A stretch of 38,155 bases of DNA, taken from contig JAZUHB010000090.1 in the NCBI GenBank assembly GCA_045641505.1, positions 1 through 38,155 on the forward strand, written 5' to 3'. Of this stretch, positions 32,414 to 38,155 are shown piece after piece; within the stretch, counting starts at the first letter, position 1; each line of letters starts with the position of its first letter. This DNA is from JAZQNF01 sp045641505 (GTDB lineage: Bacteria; Bacillota; Clostridia; Lachnospirales; Bianqueaceae). The position numbers were made by a program, and so were the translations under genes. Below the pieces are notes generated by a model that was not told the DNA's origin, did not search any database, and saw only the letters and a list, made by a program, of their open reading frames with translations.

Positions 32414-34204
32414 ATGAATATTTATGAACTGCAAGAACGGATTAACGAAATTGAACGTGAGATTTCTTCTTTGCCGGCAGGTAGCATTACAACAAAGAAA
32501 GTAAAAAACGGGCTTTATTACTATCATCGTTTAACGGTTAATGGTAAGCGCAAGGAGACATATTTGGATTCAAACAAAGCCCTTGAACTCAAAGCACAAA
32601 TCGAGAAAAGGAAGAGCCTTGAAAAAGAATTGAAAACACTAACGGCCTCTTTGCCGAAAGAAGCAACCACAAGTGCCAGTTCAAAAGAAATATTCCGCAC
32701 TTATATACGTATAGGTGATACATTGAAAAAATATGCATCGCAAGTCGAACGGTATAAGAAAAGAGATTGTTTTGACAAACTCAGCGACTTTATTTATGAC
32801 ACAACAACCGAAAAGGTTATGATTCTATACGGTCTGCGCAGAACGGGTAAAACCACTTTGATTCGCCAGGCTATTGCCGATATGCATGAAGATGATTTGC
32901 GCCGTGCAGCATTTATACAGATTAAGTCATCAAATACATTGGCCGATGTCAATGCAGACTTAAAGAAATTGGAGTCCGCTGGATATAAGTATATCTTCAT
33001 AGATGAAGTTACCCTGATGAAAGATTTTATCGAAGGTGCAGCTTTGTTCTCCGACATTTTTGCAGCCTCCGGTATGAAGATTGTTCTTTCCGGTACGGAT
33101 TCTCTTGGATTCCTTTTCTCCGAAGATGAACAACTTTTTGATCGCTGCATCATGATTCATACCACATTCATTCCATATCGGGAGTTTGAGCGTGTTCTCG
33201 GCATAAGTGGTATTGATGAATACATCCGTTATGGCGGAACAATGAGTATAAGTGGTGTTAATTACAATGAAGATTCTGTATTCGCAAATTCAAAAAAAAC
33301 AAGCGAGTACATTGACAGCGCTATTGCAAAAAATATACAGCATTCACTTCAGTGTTATCAGAATGGCGGGCATTTTAGGAATCTCCGCGAACTATATGAT
33401 AAAAACGAAGTGACAAGCGCAATCAACCGTGTTATTCAAGACGAAAATCATTATTTCACAAAAGAGACGTTGACTCGCACATTTGAGTCAAATGATTTGA
33501 CCCTATCTTCCAAAAATCTCCGCCGTGACCGTAACCACCCCAACGATATACTTGACCGTATTGATGTTGATGCTGTGACCGAAAAGTTCAAGAAGGCATT
33601 GGAAATTCTCAATATAGAAGAGCAAGGTGTTCAGATCGATGATATTCATGCCGCGGAGATAAAAGAGTATTTGGAACTTCTGGATCTAATCAAATATATT
33701 GATAAGAATCATATTCCAAGTGCAGATAATAAGAAAACCATCACTGTTATTACTCAGCCGGGAATGCGATACGTACAGGCGACAGAACTCGCCCGCAGCA
33801 TCATTTCTGACAAAACATTCAAAGAACTTGATATTGTTGAACGAAATGCAGTTCTTGAACGCATTCTTAGTGAGATCAAAGGCAGAATGATGGAAGAAAT
33901 TGTCCTTCTTGAGACGAAGCTCGCCAAGCACAAGATGCAGGTATTTAAGTTGCAATTTGCTGTTGGTGAGTTTGATATGGTGGTATTTGATCCAGATACG
34001 CTCACATGCCAAATATACGAAATAAAACATTCGACCAAAGCAGTTCCCGCCCAATACAGACAATTAATCGATGAGAAAAAATGTGCTGAAACAGAGCATG
34101 AATTCGGAAAGATTACGGGCAGATATGTTATCTATCGCGGTGAACCTTTTTCGGAAAACGGCGTTGATTATCTGAACGTGGAAGATTATTTAAGACTACT
34201 TTGA
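32414..34204 (+). CDS. AAA ATPase with putative PD-(D/E)xK-like C-terminus
   Basis: A 596-residue protein. Residues 1-80 hold a coiled start and a short domain with PAGSITTKKVKNGLYYYHRL and GKRKETYL, like a small domain seen in many mobile-element proteins (DUF6788-like; my comparison from memory). The ATPase of the AAA_14 type has Walker A YGLRRTGKTTLI (140-150), Walker B KYIFIDEVTLM (D197, E198) and a sensor segment KIVLSGTDSLGF. The C-terminal domain has GEFDMVVFD (D521) and CQIYEIKHS (E536, K538), the D...ExK pattern of restriction-endonuclease-like folds. No membrane segment is visible. GGAGGTG precedes ATG 32414. The gene is AT-rich compared with the chromosome. The primase-helicase gene follows after 102 bp with no terminator. 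Confidence 0.85.
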   Translation: MNIYELQERINEIEREISSLPAGSITTKKVKNGLYYYHRLTVNGKRKETYLDSNKALELKAQIEKRKSLEKELKTLTASLPKEATTSASSKEIFRTYIRIGDTLKKYASQVERYKKRDCFDKLSDFIYDTTTEKVMILYGLRRTGKTTLIRQAIADMHEDDLRRAAFIQIKSSNTLADVNADLKKLESAGYKYIFIDEVTLMKDFIEGAALFSDIFAASGMKIVLSGTDSLGFLFSEDEQLFDRCIMIHTTFIPYREFERVLGISGIDEYIRYGGTMSISGVNYNEDSVFANSKKTSEYIDSAIAKNIQHSLQCYQNGGHFRNLRELYDKNEVTSAINRVIQDENHYFTKETLTRTFESNDLTLSSKNLRRDRNHPNDILDRIDVDAVTEKFKKALEILNIEEQGVQIDDIHAAEIKEYLELLDLIKYIDKNHIPSADNKKTITVITQPGMRYVQATELARSIISDKTFKELDIVERNAVLERILSEIKGRMMEEIVLLETKLAKHKMQVFKLQFAVGEFDMVVFDPDTLTCQIYEIKHSTKAVPAQYRQLIDEKKCAETEHEFGKITGRYVIYRGEPFSENGVDYLNVEDYLRLL

Positions 34205-34306
34205 TACACGACTAAGTCCATTTGTTATTGAAAAAGTACAATTTAGGAAGCGATTATTGTAATCAAAGTGAGATTTGGTCCGAGCCGCTGGGAGGTGAAT
34301 ACGTTA

Positions 34307-37300
34307 ATGGAAAACAGCACCATAGAAATTGAAGTTCTGAAGGCACAGCTGAAGGAACTTGAAAAGGAAAACGACTATCTAAAGACTCTTCTTCGGGATG
34401 CCGGAATCGACTATGCTCCTGCTTTCCAAAGCGAAGAGGCTGAAAACATCTCCGCGTTCGTGCCGAATCAGGGATCTCGTATTGTTCCAGTAGAAATCAC
34501 GCGAAACCATGCCAGACAGTTTTTCTCCTATTTCTGGGGCAGACTGGATGTTTTCAGTAAACGCTATCAAAACAAGGCTACCGGGAAAGCTGGATATTTC
34601 CCGCAATGTGATAATTTCTGGCGAAGAGGGATATGTCCTAAAGCTTCCGGCATATCGGTCAAATGTAAAGATTGTAATAATCGATGCTGGACAAAACTTG
34701 AGGGAAGCCAGATAGAAGCCCATCTTCGTGGAATGAAAGAAGACGCATCTGACGTAATCGGAATATATCCTTTGTTCCCGGATGGAACATGCAGATTACT
34801 GGTATTCGACTTTGACAACCATGACAAAGGTGCTGAAGAGCAGGACTATGCAAATACCGATGAAAGCTGGATCGGCGAAGTCGATGCACTTCGTGAAATC
34901 GGAAAGCAAAACGGTATCCCGATGCTCGTTGAGCGTTCCCGTTCCGGACGAGGAGCACATGTATGGATGTTTTTCGACTCACCCGTACAGGCATCACTGG
35001 CACGCAGATTCGGATTTGCGTTACTGGAAAAGGGTGCAGAATCCGTCAATATGACATCTTTCCGGTTTTATGATCGAATGCTGCCGGCACAGGATTATTT
35101 GGAAGATGGTGAACTCGGCAACCTGATAGCCCTCCCGCTTCAAGGACAGGCATTGAAGAACGGCAACAGCGCGTTTGTTGATGAAAACTGGAATGCGTAT
35201 CCGAATCAATGGACCGCTTTTCAATCAACAACAAAGCTGTCGACAGCGCAAATTGAGGATTTGTTTAGACAATGGAACGTGCAAACAGATGCTCTCTCTA
35301 TTGATGATGCTGCTCACTGCAAGGCAAGCAGTGATAAGCCCTGGGAACGCAGCAAACGATTCCACAAAGAAGATGTACATGGAAAGCTAAAAATCACGCT
35401 CTCCAACATGATATATATCGAAAACGGTAATCTGCAGCCACGGATTCAAAACCAAATACGTAGAATGGCTGCATTCCTCAATCCGGTGTTTTTCCGTAAC
35501 AACGCCATTGGCCTGTCGAATTTTGCCAACTCCCGATATATTTATCTTGGCGAGGATGACAGTGGGTATATCTGTATTCCGAGAGGCCTTTTAGAACAAT
35601 TGATAGAACGCTGCAAAGAGGCTGGTATTTCTTATGCGCTTTCTGATAAACGATGCGCCGGAATTAGTATTAAGGCAGAATTCGTCGGAGAATTACGGGA
35701 AAGCCAGGATAAGGCCGTTGATACGATCCTGCAGTATGATAATGGTATCTTGAGCGCCGCTACTGCTTTTGGTAAAACAGTTGTCTGTAGCAATCTGATT
35801 GCGCAGCGGAAAGTCAACACACTGATTCTTTTGGAATCGTCTTCGCTGATTGAGCAATGGGAGAAGGCTCTATCAACCTTCCTGTCAATTGACGCAGAAC
35901 TTCCAGAATACAAGACAAAGACCGGGCGCGCAAAAAAACGAAAAAGCCTTGTAGGTGTTATTCAGGGAGCTAAAGACACTTCCACTGGCATTGTAGATAT
36001 TGCGATGGTCGGGTCTCTATTCAAAAAAGGCGAACCGCACCCGCGCCTGAAAGAATACGGTATGGTTCTTGTGGATGAGTGTCACCACAGTGCTTCTGAT
36101 ACTGTCAGCCGGGTGCTGCGCGAGATTTCAGCCAAGTACGTTTATGGTGTAACAGCAACTCCATTCCGTGGAGATGGTCTTGAAAGGATCAATGAAATGC
36201 TGCTCGGGTCGGTTCGTTTCCAATATACAGCGAAAGAAAAGGCTGAAGAGCAAGGGATCGACCATCTGATTGTACCTCGTTTTACCAGGACTGTTAGCCC
36301 GCACAGGCGGGACAAGCTACATATTAACGAAGCCTATGAAATTATCCGCAATAATGATATTCGCAACGAGCAGATTGCAGGTGATATCAGGCTATGCATA
36401 GAGTCCGGCCGAACTCCGGTTGTTTTAACACGTTTTACCGATCACGCCGATGTTCTTTATGACTTGGTAAAGAATATCGCAAAGCACGTATTCCTTCTCA
36501 CAGGTAATAAATCCAAAAAGGAGCAGCGGGAACTACGTTCTCAAATGGATACTGTTCCAGCAGATGAATCTCTGATTCTGATTGCTACCGGGCAGCTCAT
36601 CGGCGAAGGTTTTGATTACCCGCGTCTGGATACTTTGATTATGGCAGATCCGGTTGCCTGGAAAGGTGTGGTCGAACAGTATGCCGGTCGTCTTAACCGG
36701 GATTATGAAGGTAAACAAAATGTAATGATCTACGATTACATTGATGCCAACATCCCGGTGTTTGATAACATGTATGCTAAACGGATGAGGGCGTATAAGA
36801 GAATCGGATATAAGCTTTTTTCCAACGAGGCTGTGGAAAAGCAGTCTGTTAATGCTATTTTCGATTCTGATTCTTATGGTTCCGTATATGAGCAGGATCT
36901 TAAAGAAGCTGTCAGCGATATCGTGATTTCCAGCCCAACACTCGGCAAGCATAAGGTTATGCGTATGTTGAGAGTTCTTAAGGAACGGCAAGAGGCTGGA
37001 GTAAAGGTTACCATCGTTACCTGGCATCCGGATTCCTATATGTACGGTCGTGAAGATCACCGAATTGAACTTATGGAAGATTTACGCAATGCCGGATTCA
37101 ACATTGAACTTATTGAGGATAACTGTGAGCATTATGCCGTTATTGATAATGAAATCGTTTGGTATGGCAGCATGAATCTGCTCTCCAAGGATGATGTTGA
37201 GGATAACATCATGCGCGTTGTCAGCAAGCAAATCGCTGTGGAACTACTGGAAATGACGTTCAAAAAGGGAAACCGGCTTCATCAGTATGAGCTGCCTCTT

Positions 37301-37309
37301 CCCCTATGA
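34307..37309 (+). CDS. Primase-helicase-PLD fusion protein (TOTE-type conflict protein)
   Basis: A 1000-residue multidomain protein. Residues 1-30 are a coiled coil. Residues about 60-330 form an archaeo-eukaryotic primase-like domain: SYFWGRLDVFSKRYQNK, a cysteine cluster (C101, C110, C120, C123, C127), the metal motif LVFDFDNHD (D168, D170) and RSGRGAHVWMFF (H218). The SF2 helicase follows: Walker A AATAFGKTVV (K490), VLVDECHHS (D590-H593), GVTATPFRGD, and EQYAGRLNRDYEG as motif VI. The C-terminus has HYAVIDNEIVWYGSMN (from H942), a PLD-like half motif lacking the usual Lys. This order matches proteins I recall being annotated as TOTE conflict system primase/helicases, thought to act against invading DNA. 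GGAGGTGA precedes ATG 34307. It is AT-rich and inserted among mobile-element remnants. Confidence 0.9.
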   Translation: MENSTIEIEVLKAQLKELEKENDYLKTLLRDAGIDYAPAFQSEEAENISAFVPNQGSRIVPVEITRNHARQFFSYFWGRLDVFSKRYQNKATGKAGYFPQCDNFWRRGICPKASGISVKCKDCNNRCWTKLEGSQIEAHLRGMKEDASDVIGIYPLFPDGTCRLLVFDFDNHDKGAEEQDYANTDESWIGEVDALREIGKQNGIPMLVERSRSGRGAHVWMFFDSPVQASLARRFGFALLEKGAESVNMTSFRFYDRMLPAQDYLEDGELGNLIALPLQGQALKNGNSAFVDENWNAYPNQWTAFQSTTKLSTAQIEDLFRQWNVQTDALSIDDAAHCKASSDKPWERSKRFHKEDVHGKLKITLSNMIYIENGNLQPRIQNQIRRMAAFLNPVFFRNNAIGLSNFANSRYIYLGEDDSGYICIPRGLLEQLIERCKEAGISYALSDKRCAGISIKAEFVGELRESQDKAVDTILQYDNGILSAATAFGKTVVCSNLIAQRKVNTLILLESSSLIEQWEKALSTFLSIDAELPEYKTKTGRAKKRKSLVGVIQGAKDTSTGIVDIAMVGSLFKKGEPHPRLKEYGMVLVDECHHSASDTVSRVLREISAKYVYGVTATPFRGDGLERINEMLLGSVRFQYTAKEKAEEQGIDHLIVPRFTRTVSPHRRDKLHINEAYEIIRNNDIRNEQIAGDIRLCIESGRTPVVLTRFTDHADVLYDLVKNIAKHVFLLTGNKSKKEQRELRSQMDTVPADESLILIATGQLIGEGFDYPRLDTLIMADPVAWKGVVEQYAGRLNRDYEGKQNVMIYDYIDANIPVFDNMYAKRMRAYKRIGYKLFSNEAVEKQSVNAIFDSDSYGSVYEQDLKEAVSDIVISSPTLGKHKVMRMLRVLKERQEAGVKVTIVTWHPDSYMYGREDHRIELMEDLRNAGFNIELIEDNCEHYAVIDNEIVWYGSMNLLSKDDVEDNIMRVVSKQIAVELLEMTFKKGNRLHQYELPLPL

Positions 37310-37322
37310 TTATATAGCGCCC

Positions 37323-37340
37323 CGCCACCAATTGGTGGCG
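37323..37340. repeat. Perfect 18-bp palindrome behind the module
   Basis: CGCCACCAATTGGTGGCG, 13 bases after the stop of the primase-helicase gene. No T-run follows, so it is not a normal terminator. It could be a protein-binding site, a dimer-type operator or a mark of the module end. Confidence 0.6.
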
Positions 37341-37427
37341 AGGGGAGAAACCCGTGCGTCCATGCCGTAAAAATGTAGTGTTTTCAATGGTTTTTGTTCG
37401 TGTTCTCTCAGGTTAGTTCTACCCTTT

Positions 37428-38155
37428 ATGACCAAGAAGATGAAGACGGAGATGCGGAGCTGAGTCACAGAACTCCTCGCGAAGAAGGGGCGTAAGCTCG
37501 ACCTCAAGTCCGGGCAGATCGACATCGAGGATCTCTACGGAGAGTTCCTGAAGCTCAACAACGCCGACATGTACACGCCTTCGGGCAACCGCAGGAGCTT
37601 CGACTCTCTGCACTTCGACTACAACCTCGCCAACATCGTGAAGGCAATGAAGGGGCAGCCGAAGCAGGGCAGAAGTCAGTTCCTCTCCGGCGCCGGAAGC
37701 GTAAAGGGAGCCGCGCTCAAGTCCTTCTCCAGCATCGAGGATGTACGCGCCGAGATTGACCGTCTCGTCTCCGACGAGAGCGATGAATCGAAGGCGGCTT
37801 ACGAGAAGTTCAGCGGCGACACGCAGGCGCTTGCCGGCAGAGTGGCTGACGATCTTTTTGACGGCGCGGAAATCCTGGCTGACATTCTCGGAAGGGCGAA
37901 GAGTGTTTCCGCCATCGAGCGCTACTTGAACAACGAGTACGGCTTCCTTGCGACGGAGCGCGGCCTCGATTTGTCCGAGCTCGCAAAGGGCATTTATGCC
38001 CTCGGCAAAGAGGCGAACACGCTGCCGATGGAATACTTCGAAGCGAAGACCTACCGCGCCTTCCCGTTCAGCGAAGCCGCCGGCATCGTTGTGCCGGATA
38101 CGCTGCCGAATAAGACGCAGAAGAAGCTCTCCGATCTCGGAGCAAATGTTCTCAC
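37428..38155 (+). pseudogene. Polyvalent-type mobile-element protein, N-terminal/middle part with in-frame stop, cut by window end
   Basis: The frame begins ATG 37428 (MTKKMKTEMRS) and meets TGA at 37461-37463. It then stays open to the window edge in the same frame: VTELLAKKGRKLDLKSGQID, DLYGEFLKLNNADMYTPSGN, LHFDYNLANIVKAMKG, and later FPFSEAAGIVVPDTLPNK. The last part, with YFEAKTYRAFPF and VPDTLPNKTQKKLSDLGANV, recalls the domain with which many large proteins of conjugative elements end before their variable tail. If ATG 37428 is not the real start, ATG 37569 inside the frame could be, but then the conserved part is lost. GC content is back to the chromosomal level, unlike the two genes before it. 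37310-37427 holds the palindrome and nothing else recognised. Confidence 0.6.

Overview
The window looks like a chromosomal piece of a high-GC member of Clostridia (Bacillota), probably a gut anaerobe. This rests on the gene content: adjacent phosphotransacetylase and acetate kinase genes, a YceD/L32 operon, indolepyruvate:ferredoxin oxidoreductase, a DUF6062-type protein, a cytoplasmic beta-mannosidase with a GPH transporter, Gram-positive RBSs and TTGACA/TATAAT promoters. I cannot name a species. No rRNA, tRNA or CRISPR array was seen.

Layout. 1-3.4 kb: end of a U32 peptidase gene, a membrane glycosyltransferase and an LCP-family envelope protein. 3.4-7.3 kb: a cysteine-rich DUF6062-type gene, pta-ackA, and the yceD-like/rpmF operon. 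7.4-10.0 kb: a cobalamin riboswitch in front of a DUF4430 lipoprotein, then malQ and a 65-residue membrane protein with its own promoter and terminator. 10.0-15.0 kb, minus strand: a four-gene operon (FGGY kinase, NagB-like protein, NagA, beta-helix protein) that looks like amino-sugar catabolism. 15.1-16.4 kb: a type-B carboxylesterase. 16.5-21.0 kb: an acyl-CoA synthetase divergent from a TrpR-like regulator and iorAB, probably an aromatic 2-oxoacid module. 21.0-25.8 kb: GPH transporter, GH2 beta-mannosidase and a divergent AraC regulator, with lower GC than its flanks. 25.9-30.4 kb: two tandem MutS-like ATPases divergent from a Gfo/Idh/MocA oxidoreductase.

30.4-38.2 kb is the accessory part. 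A non-coding stretch of about 500 bp carries seven copies of a TTARCTSGCCA-type motif, six of them paired into three hairpins. After it comes rpmB on the minus strand. Immediately behind the rpmB promoter lie decayed pieces of a large polyvalent-type mobile-element protein. Between two such pieces sits a clearly AT-richer two-gene module: an AAA ATPase with a possible nuclease-like C-terminus, and a 1000-residue fusion of an archaeo-eukaryotic primase, an SF2 helicase and a PLD-like domain. The fusion matches what I recall being annotated as the TOTE conflict system. Its gene starts 102 bp after the ATPase gene, and a promoter flanked by TATACCC boxes precedes the pair. This module is the best candidate for an unusual defence or conflict system here.
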